The notes under the pieces were generated by a model. It was not told the DNA's origin. It did no database searches and worked only from the letters and a program-made list of their open reading frames with translations. Position numbers and translations under genes: made by a program. From an uncultured Chitinophagaceae bacterium (lineage in GTDB: Bacteria > Bacteroidota > Bacteroidia > Chitinophagales > Chitinophagaceae), in NCBI GenBank assembly GCA_937958995.1, contig CALGAP010000010.1:426506-490505 (forward strand): a DNA stretch of 64,000 bases. Direction: 5' to 3'. Position 1 is the stretch's first letter. Each line of letters opens with the position of its first letter. Positions 8,283 through 15,622 of this stretch are shown here, piece by piece.

Positions 8283-8768
8283 TCACAATCTAACCACCTC
8301 CAACTCATCCTGGCACTCCGCGAGTAACTCTTCAATCGTCTTCCCAAAAATGGGGTGTTCCAACCTGCCCGCAATTTCATGCATCGGTTCCAGCACAAAA
8401 CGGCGATTCTGCATTTCGGGGTGCGGTATGCTCAATCCCGGCTCCCTGATAATATCGCGGTTGAAAAAAAGAATATCGATATCAATAATGCGCGGACCAT
8501 ATTTCTTTTCGCGGCGGCGCCCCATCTTTGATTCTATATCCAGCACGGCTTCCAGCAGTTGCCGGGCGCTTAGACTTGTTTCCAGAAGAATGGCCTGGTT
8601 CAGAAAAGAAGGCTGGTTGGTATTGCCCCAGGCCGCCGTTTCGTAGAGGCCTGAAAGTTTTTTTATTTTACCCAATTTGCCTATCAACTCCACTGCCCGG
8701 CCCAGGTTTTGCTTCCTGTCACCCATATTGCCGCCTATCAGTAAATACGCATTATTCATATATTGCAT
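8283..8768 (-). CDS. folK: 2-amino-4-hydroxy-6-hydroxymethyldihydropteridine diphosphokinase (HPPK)
   Basis: A folate-biosynthesis enzyme that transfers pyrophosphate from ATP to 6-hydroxymethyl-7,8-dihydropterin. Seen: YLLIGGNMGDR near the N-terminus, SGLYETAAWG, and the HPPK signature GPRIIDIDILFF with HPEMQNRRFVLEPM. About 161 residues, the usual length. The start is uncertain among ATGs at 8783, 8768 and 8759; I chose 8768 because the -7-like GATATTTG at 8781-8788 (minus) rules out the longest form as a transcript. Divergent from sppA with overlapping promoter elements. Confidence 0.92.
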   Translation of the reverse strand: MQYMNNAYLLIGGNMGDRKQNLGRAVELIGKLGKIKKLSGLYETAAWGNTNQPSFLNQAILLETSLSARQLLEAVLDIESKMGRRREKKYGPRIIDIDILFFNRDIIREPGLSIPHPEMQNRRFVLEPMHEIAGRLEHPIFGKTIEELLAECQDELEVVRL

Positions 8769-8792
8769 GTCAACGAGCTTCAAATATCTTTG
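8762..8792 (+). promoter_or_regulatory. sppA promoter, overlapping the opposed folK -7 element
   Basis: ATTG at 8762-8765, 19 bases, then TATCTTTG at 8785-8792: a near-consensus Bacteroidota promoter reading toward sppA. The same 12 bases (CAAATATCTTTG, 8781-8792) contain on the minus strand GATATTTG, a 7-of-8 match reading toward folK. Confidence 0.65.
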
Positions 8793-8818
8793 AATTTTGC
8801 ATTAAAACGATCGAGCTG

Positions 8819-10573
8819 ATGAATAGCTTTTTGAAATCCTTCCTGGCTTGTCTGCTGGCTTTGTTCCTTTTTTCCATCTTAGTGTTATTTGTAGCCATGG
8901 GATTTGTCTCCGGTCTGGCCACCCGTGAAAAAGAAAAAACCGGCGCCAAAGCGGTGCTGGTGGTTGACCTGTCAGTGGCTTATCCCGAAATTCGTGTCGA
9001 TAATTCATTAGGCACCCTAACCGGCGGCGATCGCTACGATATTCCATCGCTCTACGATGTGGTGCGCATGATCAGGTATGCCAAAACCGATAGCTCCGTA
9101 AAAGGCATTTATATAAAATGCGGCGTTAACAACAACGGTTTCGCCAACAGCGACGAGATTCGCAATGCTATCCTGGATTTCAAAAAGTCGGGCAAATTTG
9201 TTTTTGCTTATGCCGATGTCATCACGCAGGGCGGTTATTATGTGGCCAACGCCGCCGATAAATTGTATTGCAATCCTAAAGGCGGGGTCGACTGGCGCGG
9301 TTATGCATTGCAGCTCGCTTTTGTGAAGGGTCTATTGCAAAAATTAGAGATTGAACCACAGATTTTTTACGCCGGACAGTTCAAAAGCGCTACTGAACCA
9401 TTTCGCGAAACAGAAATGTCCGAACCCAACAGGGTGCAGATGCAGGAACTGATAGACGATCTGTATGCGCAATTTTTGTTGCACACTGCCGCTGCACGCA
9501 ACATAGATACCGCCACTTTGCACAAGCTCGCCAACGAACAAACGGTGCAGTTTGCATCCGACGCATTGCGCCATGGTTTGGTAGATGGATTGAAGTACGA
9601 CGATGAAGTGAAAGACGAAATAAAAGCGCGGCTGGGTGTAGGAAAATATGAAGCCATCAATTTTGTTTCACTGGGCAAATATTCAATGGCGGTTCCCTTC
9701 AGGCAGAAAGGCCGGGAGAAAATTGCCGTGATCTATGCCCAGGGCGATATCATTGATGGTAAAGGCGAGCGCGAAGTGATTGGCGGAGACACCTACCGTG
9801 CGCTGGTGCGCAAAGCAAGACTGGACAACGATATAAAGGCGATAGTGGTACGCATCAACAGCGGCGGCGGCAGCGCGCTGGCCAGTGAAAACATATGGCG
9901 TGAAATTTCGCTGGCGCGAAAAGAAAAACCCGTCGTAGTTAGTTTTGGCGATGTGGCCGCCTCGGGCGGATATTATTTCGCCGTGGACGCCGACAGCATT
10001 TTTGCTACGCCTAACACCATCACCGGCTCTATCGGGGTGTTTACCATCATCCCCAACATGCAAAAATTTTTCAATAACAAACTGGGCATCACATTCGACC
10101 AGGTCACTACCGGTTCGGAAGCCAATTTATATACCACTACCAAACCGCTTACTCCCACTCAGCGCAGGTTCATTCAAAGTGGGGTTGACAGCACCTACGA
10201 AGAATTCAAGCAGCGCGTAGCCAATGGCCGCGGCATGAGCCTGTCGTATGTCGACAGCATTGGCCAGGGCCGCGTATGGAGCGGCGGCCGCGCCCTGCAA
10301 CTCGGCCTGGTTGACCGCATGGGCGGTATTGACGACGCCATCGAATGCGCCGCCCGCCTTGCCAAGGTAAACGACTACAAACTGGTAGAACTGCCCGAAC
10401 CCCGGAGCCTCATCGAACTCCTCTTCGGCACCTACAAAGAAGATGCCCGCCGCAGCATCCTCCAACAAGAATTTGGCGAAGAGGGCCTGCGCACCTATAC
10501 CACTATCAAACGCGCCAAAGAAATCATTGGAGTGCGGCAAGCCCGCCTTCCATTCGACTTCACCATAGAATAA
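8819..10573 (+). CDS. sppA: Signal peptide peptidase SppA, 67K type
   Basis: A 584-residue membrane-anchored serine protease of family S49. One N-terminal transmembrane helix (about 8-32) is followed by two tandem ClpP-like domains. The N-terminal half carries the conserved lysine in IFYAGQFKSATEPF, and the C-terminal half the nucleophile serine in VAASGGYYFA, matching the Lys/Ser dyad of E. coli SppA. It degrades cleaved signal peptides in the inner membrane. The start is set by the promoter at 8762-8792; an open frame continues upstream to 8528 across folK but has no family similarity. Followed by a perfect 27-bp inverted repeat. Confidence 0.93.
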   Translation: MNSFLKSFLACLLALFLFSILVLFVAMGFVSGLATREKEKTGAKAVLVVDLSVAYPEIRVDNSLGTLTGGDRYDIPSLYDVVRMIRYAKTDSSVKGIYIKCGVNNNGFANSDEIRNAILDFKKSGKFVFAYADVITQGGYYVANAADKLYCNPKGGVDWRGYALQLAFVKGLLQKLEIEPQIFYAGQFKSATEPFRETEMSEPNRVQMQELIDDLYAQFLLHTAAARNIDTATLHKLANEQTVQFASDALRHGLVDGLKYDDEVKDEIKARLGVGKYEAINFVSLGKYSMAVPFRQKGREKIAVIYAQGDIIDGKGEREVIGGDTYRALVRKARLDNDIKAIVVRINSGGGSALASENIWREISLARKEKPVVVSFGDVAASGGYYFAVDADSIFATPNTITGSIGVFTIIPNMQKFFNNKLGITFDQVTTGSEANLYTTTKPLTPTQRRFIQSGVDSTYEEFKQRVANGRGMSLSYVDSIGQGRVWSGGRALQLGLVDRMGGIDDAIECAARLAKVNDYKLVELPEPRSLIELLFGTYKEDARRSILQQEFGEEGLRTYTTIKRAKEIIGVRQARLPFDFTIE

Positions 10574-10577
10574 AAAA

Positions 10578-10645
10578 TTTGAATTTGAACAGGGAATCTG
10601 AATTAATGGAATTATTCAAATTCAGATTCCCTGTTCAAATTCAAA
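10578..10645. repeat. Perfect 27-bp inverted repeat of the TTGAATTTGAA family
   Basis: Left arm 10578-10604 (TTTGAATTTGAACAGGGAAT plus CTGAATT) and right arm 10619-10645 are exact reverse complements around a 14-base loop. It follows the sppA stop codon directly. There is no T-run after either arm, so it is not a typical intrinsic terminator, though it may act as one or stabilise mRNA ends. Confidence 0.9.
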
Positions 10646-10657
10646 TTCAATATTCCC

Positions 10658-10665
10658 TAGCTTTG
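10658..10665 (+). promoter_or_regulatory. -7 element of the ABC permease gene
   Basis: TAGCTTTG matches TAnnTTTG and is followed by CTCCC. The ATG at 10672 is only 6 bases beyond it, so the transcript should be leaderless or nearly so. The -33 position falls in the repeat arm and has no TTTG. Confidence 0.5.
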
Positions 10666-10671
10666 CTCCCT

Positions 10672-11763
10672 ATGCGCTATTCCCAATGGACCGCAATGTG
10701 GGCGGTGGCCAGGGCCGCCATGCTCGCGATATTTAAGAGCCCGCAGGCTATATTTTTCAGTTTGTTTTTTCCCGTAGTGCTGATCATGGTTTTTGGAGCA
10801 CTGTCGGGTGGAAGAGGTATCAGGGTGGATGTGGCTTTTGACGCGAAGAGCGATACCCTCAATCCTCTTTACCGGGAATTGAAGAGAAGCCTGGTGCTGG
10901 ATGTGAATGAGGGCACACAGGAAGATATCGAAGACAGGTTGAAAAAGGGAAGGATTACCGCCATACTGGAAATACGCAGGCTGGATACCAGCGCGGGCGA
11001 GCCGCATTTTGAACTGCATGTAAAATCCACATCTGCCAGCCAGCGCAATATGCCGGCATTGCAGGGCATTCTGCAAAATGCCATTGATCATAACGAAGAA
11101 AACAAGTGGAGGAATGATTTTGCTAAAATCACTTTTGAAGAGATTCCGGGCCGTCCCTACAAGATGATCGATTTTTATTTGCCCGGCATGCTGGGATTTT
11201 CACTGATAGGCTCGGCAGTGTTTGGAGTGGCATTCGTATTTTTTTCACTAAGAGAAACATTGGTGCTGAAGCGAATGTTTGCTACGCCGATAAGGAAAGG
11301 TTATATAGTGTTGGGTGAAAGTATCGGCAGAATGCTGTTTCAGTTGTCAACGGCTGTAGTGCTGATCTTGTTTGGAAAGTACTTTTATGGGTTTACGCTC
11401 GCGAATGGGTGGTTTACTTTCGCTGAATTACTATTCCTGAGTTTTTTGGGCGTGGTGGTATTTATGGGTTTTGGATTTATCATCAGCAGTATTGCGAAGA
11501 ATCAGAACGTGATTCCGATATATGCCAACCTTTTCATGTTTCCGCAATACTTTTTGTCGGGTACATTTTTTCCAAAGACTGCGCTTCCAGCAGGATTGCA
11601 ATCCATTATCAATTACCTGCCGCTCACGGCACTGAATGATGCCATGCGTAAAGTCTCTTTTGAAGGCTCGCATCTCAGCGGGGTGCAGGGCGAAATACTG
11701 ATACTGATGATCTGGGCGGTGGTGACCTATGCGATTTTGATAAAAGTATTTAAATGGGAGTGA
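10672..11763 (+). CDS. ABC-2 type transporter permease
   Basis: A 363-residue permease of the ABC-2 superfamily: an N-terminal membrane segment (SPQAIFFSLFFPVVLIMVFG, about 21-40), a large extracytoplasmic domain (about 45-170), then five hydrophobic segments in the C-terminal half, with the ABC-2 pattern FPQYFLSGTFFPKTALP near 285-300. No ATPase gene is adjacent, so its partner must be encoded elsewhere. I chose the ATG at 10672, next to the TAGCTTTG element; the open frame extends upstream, but that part is sppA out of frame plus repeat-derived sequence. Substrate unknown. Confidence 0.85.
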   Translation: MRYSQWTAMWAVARAAMLAIFKSPQAIFFSLFFPVVLIMVFGALSGGRGIRVDVAFDAKSDTLNPLYRELKRSLVLDVNEGTQEDIEDRLKKGRITAILEIRRLDTSAGEPHFELHVKSTSASQRNMPALQGILQNAIDHNEENKWRNDFAKITFEEIPGRPYKMIDFYLPGMLGFSLIGSAVFGVAFVFFSLRETLVLKRMFATPIRKGYIVLGESIGRMLFQLSTAVVLILFGKYFYGFTLANGWFTFAELLFLSFLGVVVFMGFGFIISSIAKNQNVIPIYANLFMFPQYFLSGTFFPKTALPAGLQSIINYLPLTALNDAMRKVSFEGSHLSGVQGEILILMIWAVVTYAILIKVFKWE

Positions 11764-11770
11764 GGCTGAA

Positions 11771-11802
11771 TTTCGCTTTTCCGATTCCGAACTTTACCTT
11801 TC
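11771..11802 (+). promoter_or_regulatory. Candidate promoter of the SRPBCC gene
   Basis: TTTC at 11771-11774, 20 bases, then TACCTTTC at 11795-11802 (one mismatch to TAnnTTTG). ATG at 11819. Confidence 0.4.
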
Positions 11803-11818
11803 AGCATTAATTTAAAGT

Positions 11819-12313
11819 ATGCGACTTATCAAATTGGCGATCATCAGCGCCGTGGCAATTTTTTTGTTGGTTTTCCTGATGTCTTTGCTGATACCTTCGC
11901 ATGTGCGTATATCCCGCGCTGTTAATATCAATGCGCCATCGGAACAGGTGGCTGCAGTGGTTCAGGATCTCAGCAAATGGTCTGAATGGGTGGAACCGGT
12001 GAAAAATGCGGGGGATATGCAATACAACCCTTCGGAACAGCAATTGCGGGGGGAAAAAATGGAGATTTTTTTGAACCGTACAACCGCCGACAGTGTTTTT
12101 ACCATCTGGCGTAATCAACACGGCAAAGAAATTGCGGGAGTATTTTGCCTCCACCAGGAGGGCGGGGTCACGGTAGTGCAGTTGTATTTCGATTTTCACC
12201 AGCGCCTTTATCCCTGGGAAAAATTTGCCAGCATCAACCTGGATAAGCAGTGGGGGCCCCCGATGGAAAAATCGCTGGAGAATTTGAAAACCATGACGGA
12301 ACATCGCCAATAA
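11819..12313 (+). CDS. Membrane-anchored SRPBCC (START-like) family protein
   Basis: A 164-residue protein with one N-terminal hydrophobic helix (about 4-27), then a single START-like/polyketide cyclase fold: VRISRAVNINAPSEQVAAVV, DLSKWSEWVEPV and a C-terminal helix WGPPMEKSLENLKTM. Such domains bind hydrophobic ligands; the ligand here is unknown. Bacteroidota carry many of these single-domain forms. It lies 37 bases upstream of the DUF2911 lipoprotein gene and may be cotranscribed with it. Confidence 0.75.
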   Translation: MRLIKLAIISAVAIFLLVFLMSLLIPSHVRISRAVNINAPSEQVAAVVQDLSKWSEWVEPVKNAGDMQYNPSEQQLRGEKMEIFLNRTTADSVFTIWRNQHGKEIAGVFCLHQEGGVTVVQLYFDFHQRLYPWEKFASINLDKQWGPPMEKSLENLKTMTEHRQ

Positions 12314-12350
12314 ATGGTAATTTCATCTTCCATCACTTAAATAATAACAT

Positions 12351-12860
12351 ATGAAAAAGCTGTTTTTCTTGTCAACCTTAGCTCTGAGTGTAATGGTAGC
12401 TTGCGGCCAGCAGGATAAATCGAAGCGTGCCAGTCCGCCGGCTGTTGAGAAAGAAACGCTCAGCAATGGCGTTGAAGTAACCATTGACTATAGCCAGCCC
12501 TCGCTCAAAGGCCGTACTATAGGTACAGAGGTGGCTCCCTACGGAAAAGTATGGAGAACCGGCGCCAACGAGCCTACCACCATCGAATTCAGTAAAGACG
12601 TGAAAGTGGAAGGACAGGCTCTTTCTGCCGGAAAATACGCCATCTATTCCATTCCTGGCGCCGATGAATGGGTGATCATTTTCAACAAGAAGACAACAGG
12701 CTGGGGTACACAATATGATGAATCGCAGGATGTGCTGCGGGTAAAAGTGAAGCCTACCAAGGCAAGTGCACCAGCCGAGAAAATGACCTTTGATGTAAGT
12801 AAAAATGGAGTGGTGTCGCTGGTATGGGGCGATCACCAGGTGAATTTTAAAGTGGAATAG
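12351..12860 (+). CDS. DUF2911 domain-containing lipoprotein
   Basis: A 169-residue exported protein. The N-terminus is a lipoprotein signal (MKKLFFLSTLALSVMVAC, lipid-modified Cys at 18). The rest is one DUF2911 domain: VTIDYSQPSLKGRTIGTEVAPYGKVWRTGANE, SAGKYAIYSIPG and VIIFNKKTTGWGTQYDESQDVL are its typical conserved stretches. Function unknown; the family is common in Bacteroidota. It ends just before a strong intrinsic terminator. Confidence 0.88.
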   Translation: MKKLFFLSTLALSVMVACGQQDKSKRASPPAVEKETLSNGVEVTIDYSQPSLKGRTIGTEVAPYGKVWRTGANEPTTIEFSKDVKVEGQALSAGKYAIYSIPGADEWVIIFNKKTTGWGTQYDESQDVLRVKVKPTKASAPAEKMTFDVSKNGVVSLVWGDHQVNFKVE

Positions 12861-12886
12861 TTTAATAAAGAATCGATAAGTAATAG

Positions 12887-12957
12887 CCAGGGATTAAGTT
12901 TCAAATTTGTTGGCGGTCTGCAGGCAGGTTTGAAACTGATCCCTGGTTTATTTTTTG
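12887..12957 (+). terminator. Intrinsic terminator after the DUF2911 gene
   Basis: CCAGGGATTAAGTTTCAAA (12887-12905) pairs with TTTGAAACTGATCCCTGG (12929-12946) with one bulge, followed by TTTATTTTTTG. It sits between two convergent genes. Confidence 0.85.
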
Positions 12958-13587
12958 TTATTGCTTTTCGTCGGGGGTTATTATTACTTTTTGGCGGAGA
13001 GATGCGGTAACGCTGTCAAGTTTTGAAACCAGTTCGCCCATTCTTTGGATAAGCGCGGTTGCGTTGAAAGTATCGGGGCGGTTCGATTGTTGAAATTCTT
13101 CAATGAGGGGCAGGGTTGACATGAGTTTGAGAGACTGATGCAGGTCGTTGATGGCAGCGATGCGTTTTTGGACCAGGCTGTCAATGCGGGTATGTATCGA
13201 TAGGGAGTCGCGGTACGACTGGCGGCTGCGACCGATGTAATCAAGCAGTGTTTTGCGGAGCGTACTGTCGCCAATGCCATTGGCCTTTTTTTCCGCGAGA
13301 TCGTAATACTGCACACTTTTTTCGTGGTAGGTAGTGAAAGCTTCCATTGAATCGGGTACGCTTACCAGCAGCGATTTTATTTCAGTGTCGAGTTTTTTCA
13401 GTTCTTCTGATTGCGCCAGCAGTTCTTCATACAAGGCCTCCACCAGGTCGGCGCCTCTTTTCTTGTAAATACTACTCACGTCAATTTTCTTTCCTTCCAG
13501 TATGGCGGGAGGCTGTTGCCGCTTCCTGGCGGTGCAGGAACAAAAGGTGAGCAGCGCTGCAACTGCTATGGCGGGTAAGCTTTTCAT
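12958..13587 (-). CDS. Hypothetical lipoprotein, mostly helical
   Basis: A 209-residue protein I do not recognise. It starts with a signal sequence ending in FCSC (Cys 16/18), consistent with lipoprotein processing. The rest is rich in Glu, Lys, Leu and Ser with heptad-like spacing (ALYEELLAQSEELKKLDTEI and DSLVQKRIAAINDLHQSLKL), suggesting an alpha-helical, coiled-coil periplasmic protein. It lies 38 bases downstream of bioA on the same strand, so the two may share a transcript, but nothing links it to biotin. Confidence 0.65.
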   Translation of the reverse strand: MKSLPAIAVAALLTFCSCTARKRQQPPAILEGKKIDVSSIYKKRGADLVEALYEELLAQSEELKKLDTEIKSLLVSVPDSMEAFTTYHEKSVQYYDLAEKKANGIGDSTLRKTLLDYIGRSRQSYRDSLSIHTRIDSLVQKRIAAINDLHQSLKLMSTLPLIEEFQQSNRPDTFNATALIQRMGELVSKLDSVTASLRQKVIITPDEKQ

Positions 13588-13625
13588 ATCACGGAGTTAT
13601 TTAAGCGGAGTTGTTTCTAAGTTAA

Positions 13626-14903
13626 TCAAAATTGACCGGTAATCTCCAGCAGTACCTCATACAGTTTTGCTAATTGTTGCTGTGTGATGCAATAAGGCGG
13701 CATCAGGTACACTGTATTCCCCAGCGGACGCAGGTACACGCCTCTTTCGAGCGCCTTCGCGGTGATGTCGCGGCCAATATTGTTGAGATAACCATCTGTG
13801 CCTGCATCAATCTCAAACGCGAGAATAGTGCCAAGCCTGCGCCGGTGCTTTACTTTCTTTTGTGCGGCCAGCGGGCCATTTAAAAATTCTGCATGACTCG
13901 CCGCAATCATTTTGGTTTGCCAATAGCAGTTTTCCTGTTGTAAAAGATCAAGACTGGCGAGTGCGGCGGTGCAGGCCAGCGGGTTAGCAGTGAAGGAATG
14001 ACCGTGAAAAAATGTTTTCAGTTTATCTTCTTCGTAAAATGCTTCATACACGTTCTCATTCACCGCTGTGACGCCCAGCGGCATGGTGCCGCCGGTGAGT
14101 CCCTTGCTCAGGCAGACAATGTCTGGTTGTTGCTCCATATATTCCGAAGCAAACATTTTTCCTGTGCGGCCAAAGCCCGTCATCACCTCATCGGCAATGC
14201 AAATGGTTTGATGTGCATGGGCCGTTTTTAACAAGTAATCGAGTCCTTCGGCGGGATATATGTTCATGCCGCCGGCGCCCTGGATCATCGGTTCATAAAT
14301 AATGCAGGCGATTTCGTGCCAGGGCAGCCTGGCAATTTGTTCTTCCCATGTTTCCACGTCTATGCTTCCGGGGGGGTCAATGAAGAGCACATCGAATAAT
14401 TTTTCGCGAAAAGCGAGCGTAAATACACTGCGGTCGCTTACGCTCATGGCGCCGAAAGTGTCGCCATGATAACCACCGTTGAAGGCGAGTACTTTGCTGC
14501 GCGATTTTTCCCCCTTATTGAACCAGTATTGAAGGGCCATTTTTACCGCTACCTCGGTGGCTGTGGAACCGTCGTCGCTGTAGAAGATCTTCGAGCAGGG
14601 ACCGGGCAGAATTTCCAGCAGTCTTTCCGCCAGCCTCACCGCGGGCTCGTGGGTAAAACCCGCAAAGATTACCTGTTCCAGTTGCAGCGCCTGTTCATAG
14701 ATCTTCTGGGCTATATAGGGGTGGCTATGGCCGTGCAGGGTCACCCACCAGCTACTGATGGCGTCGATGTACTGGCGTCCGTGGGCATCGGTCAACACAA
14801 CTCCTTCAGCTTTAACAATTGGTATGGGCTCCGGCATATACTTTTGCGGGGTATATGGGTGCCAGATCACCTTTTTGTCTCTTTCGGAAAGCGATAATTC
14901 CAT
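13626..14903 (-). CDS. bioA: Adenosylmethionine-8-amino-7-oxononanoate aminotransferase
   Basis: A 425-residue class III PLP aminotransferase of biotin synthesis: it converts 7-keto-8-aminopelargonate to 7,8-diaminopelargonate using S-adenosylmethionine as amino donor. Seen: IWHPYTPQKYM and SSWWVTLHGHSHP at the N-terminus (BioA-specific), FYSDDGSTATEVAVKMA, ADEVMTGFGRTG and the PLP-lysine motif LSKGLTGGTMPLG, followed by FFHGHSFTANPLA. I set the start at the ATG at 14903, 8 bases after a TAACTTTA element; an in-frame ATG at 14930 lies upstream of that element. No other bio genes are in the window. Confidence 0.94.
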   Translation of the reverse strand: MELSLSERDKKVIWHPYTPQKYMPEPIPIVKAEGVVLTDAHGRQYIDAISSWWVTLHGHSHPYIAQKIYEQALQLEQVIFAGFTHEPAVRLAERLLEILPGPCSKIFYSDDGSTATEVAVKMALQYWFNKGEKSRSKVLAFNGGYHGDTFGAMSVSDRSVFTLAFREKLFDVLFIDPPGSIDVETWEEQIARLPWHEIACIIYEPMIQGAGGMNIYPAEGLDYLLKTAHAHQTICIADEVMTGFGRTGKMFASEYMEQQPDIVCLSKGLTGGTMPLGVTAVNENVYEAFYEEDKLKTFFHGHSFTANPLACTAALASLDLLQQENCYWQTKMIAASHAEFLNGPLAAQKKVKHRRRLGTILAFEIDAGTDGYLNNIGRDITAKALERGVYLRPLGNTVYLMPPYCITQQQLAKLYEVLLEITGQF

Positions 14904-14911
14904 AAAGGCCG

Positions 14912-14919
14912 TAAAGTTA
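14912..14919 (-). promoter_or_regulatory. -7-like element of bioA
   Basis: Minus strand TAACTTTA, one mismatch to TAnnTTTG, 8 bases before the ATG at 14903. It implies a leader of only a few bases. Confidence 0.42.
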
Positions 14920-15040
14920 AGGCTTACCATATCATGGTCGCGGAAACTATGTGAAAGATTGCCAGCACTTTAGCGGAGGCGGGGTTGTACGGTGGCCGGG
15001 AATAAAGCTGCAAAACCAAGCAACGAAAGGGATTTTTTGA

Positions 15041-15622
15041 ATGTCAACAGCCTATTGGACGATGGACTATAACAAGCTGGTGAAAGACTGCCTGAAGGGG
15101 CTACCGGAAGCCCAGCGGCTGCTTTATGAGCATTTTGCAGAAAGCATGCTGGGGGTTTGCTATCGTTATACCAAATCGATGCCCGACGCAGAAGATGTGT
15201 TACAGGATGGATTTGTAAAGGTGTTCAAGAACCTGCACCAGTACAAATTTGAGGGGGAGTTGGGCGCATGGATTCGCAGGATTATGGTGAATACAGCCCT
15301 CAATTTTCTGAAGAAAAACAGCCGTTACCAGTCCGACCTCTCCTTCCTGGAACCGGGCCTTCACCCGGTATCGGATGAAAACCCCGATGTGCGACTGCAG
15401 GCAAAGGACCTGGCCGACCTGATACGCCAGTTACCGACGGGCTACCAGACCATTTTCAACCTGCATGCTGTTGAAGGTTATTCTCATGTAGAAATAGGCA
15501 AAATGCTGGGCATCAACGAGGGCACTTCGCGCTCGCAGTATGCTCGTGCACGCGCCCTTTTAATAAGTTGGATCAAGGTCCAAACCGCAGATAAAAAAAC
15601 TGAAAAGTATGTCCGACCATGA
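15041..15622 (+). CDS. RNA polymerase sigma factor, ECF (sigma-70) family
   Basis: A 193-residue sigma factor with region 2 (YEHFAESMLGVCYRYTKSMPDAEDVLQDGFVKVFKNLHQY, about 28-67; the DAEDVLQDGF core is typical) and region 4 with a helix-turn-helix (LPTGYQTIFNLHAVEGYSHVEIGKMLGINEGTSRSQYARAR). The start at 15041 is backed by AAGGGA 9 bases upstream; a second ATG at 15062 is possible. Its last 14 bases overlap the next gene, whose N-terminus faces the cytoplasm and is a plausible regulator of it. Confidence 0.93.
   Translation: MSTAYWTMDYNKLVKDCLKGLPEAQRLLYEHFAESMLGVCYRYTKSMPDAEDVLQDGFVKVFKNLHQYKFEGELGAWIRRIMVNTALNFLKKNSRYQSDLSFLEPGLHPVSDENPDVRLQAKDLADLIRQLPTGYQTIFNLHAVEGYSHVEIGKMLGINEGTSRSQYARARALLISWIKVQTADKKTEKYVRP

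Noticed and set aside
8528..8818. Longer start for sppA
   Set aside because: The extra 97 codons lie antisense to folK, upstream of a near-consensus promoter, and do not resemble SppA; the membrane helix begins right after the ATG at 8819.
10345..10671. Longer start for the ABC permease
   Set aside because: The added part is sppA in another frame plus repeat sequence; the permease homology begins at the ATG at 10672.
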